This document shows, piece by piece, positions 32,818-44,064 of a stretch of 64,000 nucleotides of DNA. The translations under genes and the position numbers were made by a program. The notes beneath the pieces are model-generated. The model did no database searches, was not told where the DNA came from, and saw only the letters and a program-made list of their open reading frames with translations. How positions within the stretch are numbered: the stretch's first letter is position 1; every line of letters starts with the position of its first letter. Origin of the DNA: Siphonodentalium dalli. Taxonomy: Eukaryota; Mollusca; Scaphopoda; Gadilida; Siphonodentaliidae. The DNA lies in the NCBI GenBank assembly GCA_032622095.1, contig CP136063.1, forward strand, positions 87,399,980-87,463,979. Reading direction: 5' to 3'.

Positions 32818-34595
32818 CATATACATAAGATATCCGGCTACGTCAGTATTTGAATATGTGAATTGATGAACCATATATTGAGAAGTGACTGGATGGGTAG
32901 ATCACCATTTTGTTATCCACATTAAGTTAACAAATCTGAAAAATACGCAGATAGAGACGTCCTTCTGAAAGCTATTGTACGCATCGACCGCATAACTTTC
33001 TAGTTTATCACACAATATGACGATCAGACCACATACGTAGTGTCTGAATTATACCATAAGCTACCACGAATGAAGCTCGTCAAGAATAAGGATAAGAATT
33101 CCCATCTTTCGAGACAAACGCGTGAGCGTGACACCGGCATATGTGTTGTTTGAAACATTTCGATTAGTGGGACCCTTCTGCCAAGAATTGTAGAAAACTG
33201 TGTTGGTGTCAACGAGATAGATTAATGTGACGAAGATACGAATGCTGACCCATATAATGCTGAACATGGCAAATCAGAATAAGCTCAGGTATTGTTGTTT
33301 TGATTCTTGGAAGTCATAATTTGACTATTCGGTGCCCCCATATACGATTACGGCCAGTATGGGCGCTTAGTGGAGAATGGGTTTCGAAATGCCACATCAC
33401 GATTATTGTGGGTTTTCATCCTTCCAGAAGGCGACGACCTATGTTGGAACTAATAGTTGGCTTATGTGCCGTTTCGTTCAATCCATACATATTGATATTA
33501 TCACAAAAAGTTGAAATTAGTGTGTGATAATTTGGACTTCTTTTCAATTTCTGGCCACCACTTTGGCAGCAATCTTGATTGTGAGAGTTGACCAAACTCA
33601 AATAGATACTTCATATAAATTTTCCATTTGAATATTTAAGTGTGTGTAGAATTCTCACAACAATGACGCACATAGTATGAAAGTAAAGGAATGTAAGCTT
33701 GTTTTCAAATCTCGGACGCCATTTTGGCCGCCATCTTCGATTTGGAAAAAAAGTCCTTCATCAAATCCAAGATAATTACTTTATCACAGTATTTCCAACT
33801 CGGCTGTAAGCATGGGTAGAGTTGTCTCGTCAATAATGCCCAATGATGTGAATATGAGAGATTTTCTGTAATTTTCTAAATATGTCCATCATTGTGGGCG
33901 CCATTTTGAATTTGGGCAACTTTTATTTGGATGAAATATAAGCACAGTTCTTTGACTCAGTGTACCCAACTCACAATAGTAAGCAGGTGTGGAGTTGTCG
34001 TGACAATAACTGTCACTGATGTTAAAATCAGCGATATTCGGCAATATTCTCTATTTCTGGTGGCCATTTTAGCCGCCATCTTGGATTTAGGTGAATATTT
34101 CTCAACTCAGGTATAAGAGGAATCCTAGCTCGAGTATCTCCTGCACATATATATGCGTGGGTTTTGTTGTGATAGCAATAACATTCATTGATTCGAAACA
34201 GTCATTGCGTTATTAGCGTCGTTTTGGCTTTGACCGGATTATACCGGCATTTGAGAAAACGTGATATCGGAAAAACATTTTCCAGCAAGGAATATATATT
34301 ATTATCCCCATGTGTTCGTCAATAATTCTTCTATACGATAAATGTATAAAATCGCGTCAAGGAGCCAACATTTCCCAACAGAGACAAACGAAAAGTGGTG
34401 AAATGTCCAAAAAATAGCTAAATTTCACATTTCGGCGGCCATATTGGATTTTTGTGCCAGATTTTTGGCTAATTTGTAAGGGTTGTATATTACTTTAACG
34501 TATCGAACGGACAACATGACCGCATGTGACATCATCTTTACTATAACGGCGATCAAAGAGACCTTATTAATTTTTACTGTTTTTGGCTATTTCGG

Positions 34596-35152
34596 CAGGG
34601 GGGGGGGGGGGGGGGGGGGGTCGGAAAAAAAATTCAGGCACATATGGCATTTTTTCCCTTTCGATAATTTTTTGTACCCACCCACCCCCACCGCCAATTT
34701 TTTTTCCATTTATGGCAGTTTTTTCCGACCATTTTTTGACCCCCACCCCCCTTTTAACACTAAAACAGAGATTTGCGGGGGGAAATTCACTGTAAACAGC
34801 TGTATATGAATTTCTGTGCATACTATTTATCATGGATGTTAACAAGGACATGTAAATAGGAATGAGTCATTTTGAGGTCATTCGGCCAAAAAAAACATGG
34901 CTGCCAGTGGCCATCTTGGATTTCAAAATTTGCAGCAAAATACAACACGATAACTGCCTGCAGTCAGTTTACCAGTTAGAATTACATTATTTCTCTCATT
35001 CAAAGTGGTTTTGAAGCCCAACTCATTGCCAAAACACTAAAAAAACAAGCAGAATAATTTTTTTAGTTGCGGAAAAAATTGCTTGTTGGTGGCTTTGACA
35101 CCCACCCACCCCGGCATACGTGCCGGAATTTTTTTTTTCACCCCCCCCCCCT
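34596..35152. mobile_element. Small DNA transposon (hAT-like MITE) with G-tract ends, nested in right arm
   Basis: The ends CAGGGGGGG and CCCCCCTG continue as imperfect inverted repeats (AAAAAAAATTCAGGCACATA against TTCCGGCACGTATG complement). ATTTCGG flanks both sides. The left arm of the inverted repeat keeps the uninterrupted site (GTGCCGAAATAGCC at 28683), which proves the insertion boundaries. Confidence 0.75.
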
Positions 35153-35855
35153 GATTTCGGCACACATTTTGGCTGACATCTTGAATGGTTGCAATTACGG
35201 CTGTGTTCATTTTCTTTCCACATATTCGAATCTGGTATACATTAAAGTTAAAAATTATACTCGAACGGATTCCAACAGATGATTATAAAATTTCTTAAGC
35301 TAACTTTCCAATTTGACATTTAAAAGAAAATGGCGTTTCAAAAATATATTTGACCTTTGACCTCTCATACTCGAGGTCAGTGACTGAAATTCTAATTCTG
35401 TGTTTATTCACTAGATAGAATGACTTCTTGCCGACAAAATGGCATATATAACGTGTTAGCTGACATCACATATGATGCATACATTCGAAATTACTAACCC
35501 TCCCCCAACACTTAAGTAACATTTTTCGCTCTCAGGCATCATTCTATGTTAAATATCTCCCAAACGCCGCGTTTCCCACTCGCAAGAAATTGGTTTCCGT
35601 AAACTACATATAATTTGCCACAAAACTAGCAGAGTGGGTCTTTTGGTCAGAGTGACGACAATAAAACCTTATGGGCTCTCGGACTAGGATGGCAACATGT
35701 CATTAAATGAATGTATCCTTGTCTTTATCGGTGGAGTTTTATAAAACATACCAAAATCTGTTCTACAAACAAAGAATAGACTTTCCATTATGGACATTTA
35801 GAACTGAGTAGAAAATCTATTTAGGAATGAAAGTGTTAATGATTACCCTAATACA

Positions 35856-36104
35856 GTGGAACCTGTGGCATTAAATGGGAATGCTATGAACTGTGTGAGT
35901 GAACAATTTAATCATCATTTCCTCCTGTATTCAGACATGCTTATCTATGAGTCTTTATTGCCAATGTCTGGAAATTATTTGACTGCCGCAGACTTGCATC
36001 AATATTTCATTGGATATTGTGTTAAAATTCCCCCTAAAGAACTTTTTTCTTTGAGAAATGGGATGATGAAATTGCTCATTGCACGCTCCAGAAGATATGA
36101 TTGA
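35856..36104 (+). CDS. Unidentified 82-codon ORF, doubtful
   Basis: The open frame starts MEPVALNGNAMNCVSEQFNH and has plausible composition but no recognised domain. It lies just outside the long inverted repeat in SLC12 intron 2. The region from 36105 to 37510 contains a CT microsatellite (36739-36785) and otherwise nothing recognisable. Confidence 0.15.
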   Translation: MEPVALNGNAMNCVSEQFNHHFLLYSDMLIYESLLPMSGNYLTAADLHQYFIGYCVKIPPKELFSLRNGMMKLLIARSRRYD

Positions 36105-36738
36105 TTTGATTAATTCTGTGTCCATGTTTTGTCTGCATCCTATTTCTCCGGAGATAGGGATTTTCCAAGCAATTGGAATTATGACCTGTATTAAATATTG
36201 ATGTGTCTGAAGTATTATGCAATTTGACCTGATAAAACTGGGAATAATCTGTTATTAAATCAAAGTAAGAAAAACACAGGCCAGGCTAGGGATTAAGCAG
36301 GGAATAGGAAAAAATCCACCATTTCATATTTTGATAAATAACACTCCTTGGCATACATATTTCTCATTTTGAGAATTAAATATACTTGGTACAAGAAACT
36401 ACAACTGCTGTTTTTTTTTGTGGTTGCTTCTGTTGGTTGTATTTGAGTTTATGTTATAATTTTAAGAATTTACCCCCTCCCCCATCACACACTGTGATCC
36501 ACTACATTTTTGGCACATGCTTTATGCTAGTAGGTAACTGACGGGGTTCACGCTGGCCAGAAAATTCTTTTGGCCAATAATTTGGCAATTTCTGAATTTT
36601 TTTTGCCATTTTCCAGTAATTTTAGTCAAATAAATATGGGATAATCAATAAAATCACATGCACAAAAATTACTGAAAAATTGCGAGTTGGACAAAAGTGT
36701 TAATGGAAATATGCACTAATCGGAATCACAAAAACTGC

Positions 36739-36785
36739 CTCTCTCTCTCTCTCTCTCTCCCTATCTCTTTCTCTCTCTCTCTCTG
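36739..36785. repeat. (CT)n microsatellite
   Basis: This is a CT-rich run with a few interruptions. Confidence 0.9.
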
Positions 36786-37515
36786 CCTCCTGCTATATCC
36801 CTAATGCTATCTTCTCCAATTTTTCCATCCCTAACGCATGCAAACTCCATTTCTCCAAAAACCATCATTTCCAACCCTTCCCATCTGATCTATGCCTCTC
36901 CCTCACTTATTGGGGATGGGGCATGTCACCAAAGAGGAGAAGACTTCATATAGCACTCGGGCTTGTTGTCCGATCCTCGTTTCCATACATTAACTCTTCT
37001 ATTTTGCATATACCGGTATGTGTCATCTGTATATTATGTTATTTGTTTGGATTTGGAAATAAAATATGTTTACAATAAAAACTGAAATAAGTTTAGCTGG
37101 CAAAGTATATCAACATAAATGAGCACTGATTCTCCTACATTGTCTTTTTTTGAAACCACAAATCAGTAAAGTATTGTCTCTTGATTTAGAAAGTACACCG
37201 TTCTAGCATCTAATCATTGTTGTTGTGAAAAGTAAGCACGTGTGAAGTTTTGATAAATTGTTTTTCATACACAGGCGGGCAACTTCTGATTACCTGTTAA
37301 CGAAATAAGGGTTTCATGGAGATCTGATGATAATTTGATTGGTGCTCGCTGATTATATCCATGAAACTTTTTGGCCAAATAAAAATTTCTGTGCCCATTT
37401 TCCCAAAAATATTCTGCCATCGACAGCATGAACCCTGGTAACTGAGTCAATCAAGTCTCCCCTAGCAGCCTACATTCCTTTGCTGTAATTCACCAAATTA
37501 TGAATCATTTCTTTT

Positions 37516-37898
37516 CTAAATTGATGAGTAGTTTCATTTGGAAGTGTTCAGATAATAAGTTCAAGGTCGTTTGTTGAACTTATTATCGGAACATTTCCCA
37601 CCAAAGGAAATAAATCCTTCTGCACTTGTATCAGTATTTGGTGTAAACAATATTTTTATTCCCAATACAAAAAAAGATTAATATTTTAACAATATGCTAA
37701 AGATGATTATAGGTGATTGGAATGGGATGAGACAACATGCCTATTGTGGCTTTTTTGTAAGTCCTCTCCCAAAACTATCAGTGTTTTGTATGTCGTCTGT
37801 TCTTATTACCTAAACACCCCTCCAAATAAATAATAGACCATTCCAATGTATATTTTTATAACTGAATGGGAGAATACATTTAGTATAGAAAAGGTTAA
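37516..37898. repeat. MITE N with inserted spacer
   Basis: It holds TTGATGAGTAGTTTC, the inner hairpin AAGTTCAAGGTCGTTTGTTG, CCATTCCAATGTATA and the end TTTAGTATAGAAAAGGTTAA. About 130 bp of unrelated sequence interrupts the middle. Confidence 0.7.
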
Positions 37899-38142
37899 GT
37901 CAAGACGCTTACAGGATTGGAATTGGAAAAAAAACAGAAAAGCTCATTCTAAAAGGTTTTATTTTTTCAACTCCTGAATTTGTTTAGCCATTTTTGATCC
38001 CCCACAAATGAAGATTACCGGAGAATATAGAAATTCTGCATGGCATCCATGTGTCTGTTTATAACAACTGGAACTGAACAGAACTCCATTTTAACAAGAA
38101 AATAATTTGCTCAAAGGTTCTAACGTTTTTCATTATTTGCAG

Positions 38143-38282
38143 GTGGGGCGTATTACATGATATCGCGAAGTCTCGGTCCAGAGTATGGTGGTGCTATCGG
38201 TCTTATTTTCTCAGTAGCAAATGCCGTGGCAGTTGCTATGTATGTAGTGGGATTTGCTGAAACAGTACGAGATCTGATGATG
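38143..38282 (+). CDS. SLC12 exon 3: TM3
   Basis: The acceptor is TTTGCAG|GTGGGG and the donor is ATGATG|GTAAGC. It enters in phase 1 and leaves in phase 0. The first two bases complete the Gly of [19 protein letters not shown]. The TM3 helix reads [28 protein letters not shown]. The Tyr in AMYVVGF is the residue that coordinates K+ in NKCC1. The thiazide-sensitive NCC has His at this place, so the residue argues for an Na-K-2Cl rather than an Na-Cl carrier. The preceding intron is about 15 kb. Confidence 0.96.
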
Positions 38283-38464
38283 GTAAGCTTTGAAATTCTT
38301 CACTGTAGGTATTTGTCGATGAATGCTCTCCTCAATTATATATATATGTTATACAAATAATCACATGAGCCATATGAATGAATACTTTAATGAACTTAAT
38401 CATGAGTTAACACGCATTAGAGTTGACAAACATATTTACACTATTTACATATAATAATGCTGTA

Positions 38465-38805
38465 GGATCACCAGCATATATATCATTATCATCATCATTA
38501 TCATCATCGTCGTCATCAGTATCATTATCTTCCTCATCATCATAATCATCATCTTCATCATCATAATCATCATCAGCATGATCATCCTTATCGTCATCAT
38601 CATCGTTTATCATCATCATCATCGTCGTCTCACCACTACCATCATAATCATTATCATCATCAGCATGACGATGATGATGATGATCATCATCATCATCATC
38701 ACCGTCATCTTACCATCATCAGCAATAGCATCATCATCGTCATCATGTTCAACATCATCATCATCATCATTATCCTCATCATCATCATCATCATCATCAT
38801 AATAG
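38465..38805. repeat. (ATC)n / (GAT)n trinucleotide microsatellite
   Basis: This is about 340 bp of imperfect ATC repeats with ATT and GTC variants, starting about 180 bp after the exon 3 donor. The poly-Asp and poly-Ser ORFs over it are artefacts. Confidence 0.95.
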
Positions 38806-39022
38806 CACTAGTCATATCCATCATAGTAATTATCGTCATCGTTATTTCGCATCAACAACTCGCTTCTATTCGATCTTACTCAGTCCTATCTTAATCAAAA
38901 GAACCATCGCAGTATATATATCTGCCTGGCCCTCACTATGCTTTTGCTTTGTGTTTTCCCTTTAAATTGAACCTTTAGTTTGGTTTCATCACATTTCACT
39001 GTAGACAGCCACAAACATAGAC

Positions 39023-39239
39023 TACAGTAATGCCCTAAATAATCGACTCCTTAACCACATCAGAATTATTGGTAATTTTTCAGGATTTAGTCGGAAATAT
39101 GGCTTGTTGCCATTCATCGGAAAGCTCTCGGTGAGAGCTTTCCGATGAATGGCAACAAGCCATATTTCCGACTAAATCCTGAAAAGTTACCCATAATTCT
39201 GCTGTGGTTAAGGAGTCGATTATTTAGGGCATTACTGTA
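39023..39239. repeat. Palindromic MITE P, full length
   Basis: The arms run from TACAGTAATGCCCTAAATAA to TTATTTAGGGCATTACTGTA, with the axis near 39131. It is among the best-preserved copies, with two left-arm substitutions (ACATCAG, TATTGGT). Confidence 0.95.
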
Positions 39240-39825
39240 CATAGAATATAGAGCTTCTCACTTACACACGGAAAGATTTTTATCAAAACCTAGGTTACAA
39301 GTAAATCAATACAGATTACTGGTAAATTTCTGCTAACTCAATTATTTAGAATTCTTGGTCTATAGCATAGAAGCTATAGATGTCATCAGGGACAATTTTG
39401 ATGTATGTAGAAGCTAGATATGTCATCAGGGTCATTTGGATATGCATAGAAGTTTGGAGCGTCATTAGGAGAATTCTGAGATACAATAGGAGCGTCAAAT
39501 GTCATCAAGAGCATTCTGAGATTCACAGGAGTTCATGGTGTCAACAGGGGCATTCGTCAGTCATTGTCTGGGTGACACTAATGATTTCCTTGACTCACTT
39601 TATATGGCATCTCAAATGTTGATTAATGTTGGTGTTATGGGGAAAGAGTGCCACACATCTTTATATACCCCCAAATTGATGTCGGTAAATGATGTGACCA
39701 AAATATGATAATATGCCCAAATAAAAACTGGAACGCACTTATATCTGAATTTTATTTCCACCCTGTATCTGCATGGTTGAATGAGCAATGCAATGCAAAT
39801 AACACCACTAACTCTTTTAAGAAAA

Positions 39826-40401
39826 CCCTGTGCCAATTCTTTCTCTTACATAATTATGCAAGTCTCCCATAGGGAGCATCACATATATTAGAGAACACAT
39901 TGGCCTAACAAAATTTACCTTGACTTTGTAAGCCAGTGTATTATCTTATAAATGCGAGGCTCCCTATGGAAGACTCACAAATATAAGAAAATGCACTGGC
40001 AAAGAATCTTTAATGCTGCACTAGCGCAGATCCCATCAAGAAAGTGTTCAAATCACTTCCTCCTATCTCTAATGCACTGGCACAGGATCTTTAACCCATT
40101 CATGACTGGAGCTGCACTGGTGCAGCATTAAAGATCCTGTGCCAGTGCATTCTCTTATATGTTCGAATCTCTCATAGGGAGCCTCTCATATATAAGAGAA
40201 ACCACTGGCATAAAAGGTAATTATTGTTAGTCCTTTGCATTCTCTTATATATGCAAGGCGCCCTATACGCATATATCAGAGAATTCTTTTTTCAAATATT
40301 CAGGAAGCTCCTTTTATGAAAGGGTTAATGCTACACCAGCGCAGCTCCTGTCATTAAAGGGTTAATGCTACACCAGCGCAGCTCCTGTCATGAAAGGCTT
40401 A
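39826..40401. repeat. Cluster of CAGTGCATTCTC-hairpin TTAA MITEs
   Basis: At least four hairpin modules of the type GTGCATTCTCTTATATATG occur, together with repeated GCTGCACTGGTGCAGCATTA and CAGCTCCTGTCATGAAAGG ends. The elements are nested or tandem and their borders are blurred. Related single elements are at 3507-3758 and 62243-62505. Confidence 0.65.
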
Positions 40402-40489
40402 AAATTGCAAAATGAAGATAATTTGACATATCAACCATAATAAAAGAAGTGTACTGAAACTGAGAACATTTCCCCAACAATTAATATGA

Positions 40490-40638
40490 ATCCTTCAGCA
40501 CTTGTGTTATCTTTTCATCTGTCATCTGCTATTTTAACCTGAACACCCCCCCCCCCCCCCCCCAATGAGTAATAAACCATATTCCAATGTATACTTTTAT
40601 AACTGAATGGAGAAACCAATTAGTATCGAAAGGGTTAA
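40490..40638. repeat. MITE N right part
   Basis: It holds CCTTCAGCACTTGTGTTATC, a C tract, TTCCAATGTATACTTTTATA and the end TTAGTATCGAAAGGGTTAA. Confidence 0.65.
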
Positions 40639-40853
40639 TCACTGATATTTCCTGTGCTTTTACAGCCAAACAATATTTTGATGGGATTTTTCACCATTTA
40701 GATCAAAACAATAGCCAACTACGTCAGACAAATTAATTAGATATTGTCATGTGTTATCCACACAAACAACTCTGTGATTGGTTTCATTGTGATATAGATC
40801 AAGGCCGTTGATAAAATATGAGATAATTTAATTAATATCTTCCTGTTTTTCAG

Positions 40854-40964
40854 GCCCATGATGCATTAATGACGGATGCAATCAATGACATTCGAATAGT
40901 CGGAGTAATCACGATAACGTTACTACTCGCAATCGCAATTGTGGGTATGGAGTGGGAGGCGAGG
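40854..40964 (+). CDS. SLC12 exon 4: TM4
   Basis: The acceptor is TTTTTCAG|GCCCAT and the donor is GCGAGG|GTAAGT. The exon is 37 codons, phase 0 at both ends. It reads AHDALMTDAINDIRIVG and then the helix VITITLLLAIAIVGMEWEAR. It matches the NDIRIIG motif and the TM4 helix of NKCC/NCC proteins. The ending EWEAR leads to TM5 in exon 5. Confidence 0.95.
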
Positions 40965-40984
40965 GTAAGTCCTCACATATACTT

Positions 40985-41566
40985 AAAGACCCACTTAATT
41001 TTTTAACCCCATATTATATACAGTGATGCCCTAAGTAATCGACTCCTTAACCACAGCAGAATTATAGGGTAACTTTTCAGGATTTAGTTGGAAATATGGC
41101 TTGTTGCCATTCATCCGAAAGCTCTCACTGAGAGATTAATTAGGGCATTACTGTAGGCCATATTATATACCATTTGAAAGAGGAAGCTCCAAAACATTGT
41201 ATTATCAACTTATCCGGTTAACTGTGAACATGTTGTTTTTTGTTGAGTTACTGACGTGTTTTTTTTCATCTGGATTGTAGTTCAAGTTGTATTATATTTC
41301 AATGAAGGGGGAATAGCTCTAAATCTTAAAGATAGAGTTATTCCCCTTCCATTGAAAATACATTTTTAGTTCGAATTCTGTTGCATTCTGGGATCCAAAA
41401 TGGGGGTAACCTTTCTATGATTTCAGCTGTTTTCTATTTCTCTGTGGGCATCTTCTGAGACACAGATGTTTCAAATGGTGATGAATTATATATTATTATA
41501 TATTATATTATGGCATAGATTGTTATTAAAACCGTATATCAAGGCACTCGAAAATTAAGGTAGCAG
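40985..41566. mobile_element. AAGGCMCACTTAATTTTCGA element, copy 1, interrupted by MITE P
   Basis: It is colinear with 44644-45136: AAAGACCCACTTAATTTT at the left, CACTCGAAAATTAAGG at the right, and a shared hairpin GAGTTATTCCCCTTCCATTG with its complement. The P MITE at 41019-41155 is inserted near the left end. Confidence 0.7.
41019..41155. repeat. Palindromic MITE P, right arm mostly deleted, nested
   Basis: It runs from TACAGTGATGCCC, with a left arm to the axis CTCTCACTGAGAG, and then jumps to the outer end TTAATTAGGGCATTACTGTA. Confidence 0.88.
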
Positions 41567-41898
41567 TACACACTTTCAAGAGTTTTTACAGGGCTGAAAA
41601 GTAGGAAAATAGATACCTGGGGGACATAACTTCCTTTGTAGCCTGTGTTAAATCTTGCATTACTGGTTTGATGGTTTACTTATTTTGTAAATCTTTGAAA
41701 GCTCACAAAATGTTAGAGATTTGGAAATTTTGCCGTCTGCACTTCAGAGTAATATTTGGAAATTGCTACAATATATTTTTTCTGTTTTAAATATTTCTCA
41801 GTTCTATCATAATTTTTTACCAAAGTTGGGGGTTGGGTAAGACCTTCCCCTGTTCACCACATCCCTGCCGAGAGTACAGGATAGAGGCACACTGTCTT

Positions 41899-42360
41899 GA
41901 TCCCTTTCTTTACTAAATACTCATTGATGAGTAGTTCTCATAGGAAATGTTCAGATAATAAGTTCAACAGAGGTCGTTTGTTGAACTTATTATCTAAACA
42001 TTTACCTCCAATAAATAGGACTTCTTCTGCACTCTTATTATCAGTCATCTGCTTATTTTTCCTGAAAACCCCTCAACATGATTAACCCTTTCAGTGCCAA
42101 GTCCGATTTTTGTATCAACCCATATTTCCTTGATCATTTTTCAAATTTATTGATTATAATAATGTGATACATTGATGGAAAGAGCTCTATAGAGCTCTTT
42201 CCATCAATGTATCACATTATTATAATCAATAAATTTGAAAAATGATCAAGGAAATATGGGTTGATACAAAATTCGGACTTGGCACTGAAAGGGTTAATAG
42301 GCCATTTCAATGTATACATTTATAACTGATTGGAAATTCCATTTAGAATAGAAAGGTTTA
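41899..42360. repeat. MITE N, split by a nested TTAA palindrome
   Basis: The left piece is 41899-42081 (ACTAAATACTCATTGATGAG, inner hairpin, tail). The right piece is 42298-42360 (TAGGCCATTTCAATGTATAC to GAATAGAAAGGTTTAA). Removing 42082-42293 restores the normal family sequence with a single TTAA. Confidence 0.8.
42082..42297. repeat. TTAA palindromic MITE, CAGTGCCAAGTCCG family, near-perfect
   Basis: The ends are TTAACCCTTTCAGTGCCAAG and CTTGGCACTGAAAGGGTTAA. The whole 212 bp is one palindrome with its axis at GAGCTCTATAGAGCTC (about 42190). It is inserted in MITE N with TTAA duplication. Confidence 0.93.
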
Positions 42361-42361
42361 A

Positions 42362-42562
42362 ATGATCAAAGCGGCTGCTGCTCCAGAGGTCACTGAGCAC
42401 ATGAATATTGATTCATTGAGAGCACCTGTACTTGAGACTTTGAACGCTACATCTCGTAATTATATCATGGATTACGATGCTCAATTATCCTGTTTTCTAA
42501 GAGCTTGTTCTGAAAATAATCTGATCAAACTGATTGAAATTGCTGTTTTGTGTGAGCACTAA
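42362..42562 (+). CDS. Unidentified 66-codon ORF, doubtful
   Basis: The frame reads MIKAAAAPEVTEHMNIDSLR onward. It is protein-like and rich in Ala, Asn and Leu. It is wedged between two MITEs in SLC12 intron 4, and no family or splice context was seen. Confidence 0.15.
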   Translation: MIKAAAAPEVTEHMNIDSLRAPVLETLNATSRNYIMDYDAQLSCFLRACSENNLIKLIEIAVLCEH

Positions 42563-42587
42563 TTAAATCATGACTGATCAGCTGATA

Positions 42588-43030
42588 TAATTCCAAGGCT
42601 TCAAATAGTGTGTCTGTCATTTGCGGAATGAGGTCCCAAGATGGTGAATTTAGTGATGCTACCCCACACAGCGAGCTAGCATCACCAAATTCACCCTCTG
42701 GGAACTCATTCTGCTGAGGCCTCAACTGCTATGGAAGACATGGGATCAGATTGAAGTTCCCCAGTTGATGTTCAGCCATTAGTCACCTTGTTTATGCAAT
42801 TTATCTTCTGCAAATTAGGGGATATAGAAACTGAATAGAAGGGAAAAATTAACTAATAACAATGTTAATTTGAGACTATAGATACTTCCCAGAAGATGAG
42901 GCCTAAGCAGAATGAGGTCCCCAGTGGGTGAATTTAGTGATGATAATCCACTGTGCAGGGTAGTGTCACTAAATTCATCCTCTGGGGACCTCATTCTGCA
43001 AATGACAGGCACACTATTTCAAGGCCAATA
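42588..43030. repeat. hAT-type palindromic MITE V with probable target duplication
   Basis: AAGGCTTCAAATAGTGTG and CACACTATTTCAAGGCC termini carry two family hairpins between them. ATATAATT stands on both sides, consistent with an 8-bp duplication. From 43030 to 44060 nothing recognisable was found. Confidence 0.82.
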
Positions 43031-44064
43031 TAATTTTACCATGGTATGATCATGTTTATATAGGATGATAATGACTAGGGTTGGAATGATCCATTGAACC
43101 CCTCAATTTTTCTTTTCTTGGTTCATCAAGCGTTTAATTTTATCTCTCTGATAACTGGATACTCAGATGGGTAGTAAAGACAAAAGCAAAGAATGTGCTC
43201 TGGTCTAGACTATTGATATCAAAAGGCGTAAGCATCGGTAGTAGATAAATCACATGTTTTTCTGGGTTTTTGTTTCGGAAAGGTGTGCTATACTACTCAT
43301 CATGTGATCACAATTTGGGATCTGGACGATTCAGATTTGGTACTTTAGTACTCTGGTTCCTGTATTATTTGTAATAAGTAGTATGTTCTTTGTTGATATC
43401 GGCAGAGACATAAAGCCTTGCCTTGCCTTGGTATAACTTATGTTTTTTTGGAATTATTTCCTGAAGTTTCAATGAGAATCACAATAATATCCGTGCTAGA
43501 ATCTGTTGTAGCACCAGTGAAACTAAACTGCTTGGTAGTAACTTGATTCCCATTCATTCATGTGTAAAGATGTTCAGGTTGAGGAAAAGCCCAATGCTTT
43601 TTATATGAATATGACTTCATAGTGTGTTTTCTCTGCTTATTTGATTGATTTTCGTTGACCGTATGAAATCCAAAGAAAAAAATATTTGTTGTTGTGGTTA
43701 CCTTACCGACCCTATATTAAGCTCCTACCCTAAAGTTTTTTCATGATTTTCAAGAAATTTTATTTAATTTTTAGTAAAAAATGTTTATAAAAAACAAACA
43801 AAATGCATTACAATTTCCTAGAATGGGTTAATTTCTTAGTAAAAGTATTGTGTAATATTAGAGTTTATAAAAAGACATTAAAAATTAGTCTTAGCTCAAT
43901 CTTGCAGATAAATGAAACACATGAAAAGCGATCAGAATATGTCAAAACAAAAATATAAATTAAAATAATTTAAATTCAAGCATACCAATTTTTTCTGGAC
44001 TGTAAATGCAACCAGACATTTTCTTTCGACTAATAGTTGCTTTTTTATCTTATATTATTTTTAG

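Larger units (their letters stand above)
28169..35672. repeat. 7.5-kb long inverted repeat (head-to-head duplication) with nested transposons
   Basis: The left arm from ATAAGGATTTATTGTTGTCA pairs with the right arm ending TGACGACAATAAAACCTTAT. Homology is strong (I estimate 85-90 percent) over the outer 1.8 kb (28169-29960 with 33300-35672). It continues in weaker patches to about 30.7/31.2 kb, with the axis near 30970. Subtracting two insertions in the right arm makes the arms nearly equal. Within each arm an internal motif AAGATGGCGGCCAAAATGGC recurs every 160-370 bp. No convincing target duplication flanks it. Confidence 0.85.

Noticed and set aside
28169-35672. Polinton/Maverick or MuDR identity for the long inverted repeat
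   Set aside because: No integrase, polymerase B or MULE transposase motif was found, no 6-bp or 9-bp target duplication, and the arms meet near the centre rather than flanking a coding core.
38407-38802. Poly-Asp and poly-Ser/Ile ORFs
   Set aside because: They are frames of an ATC trinucleotide microsatellite.
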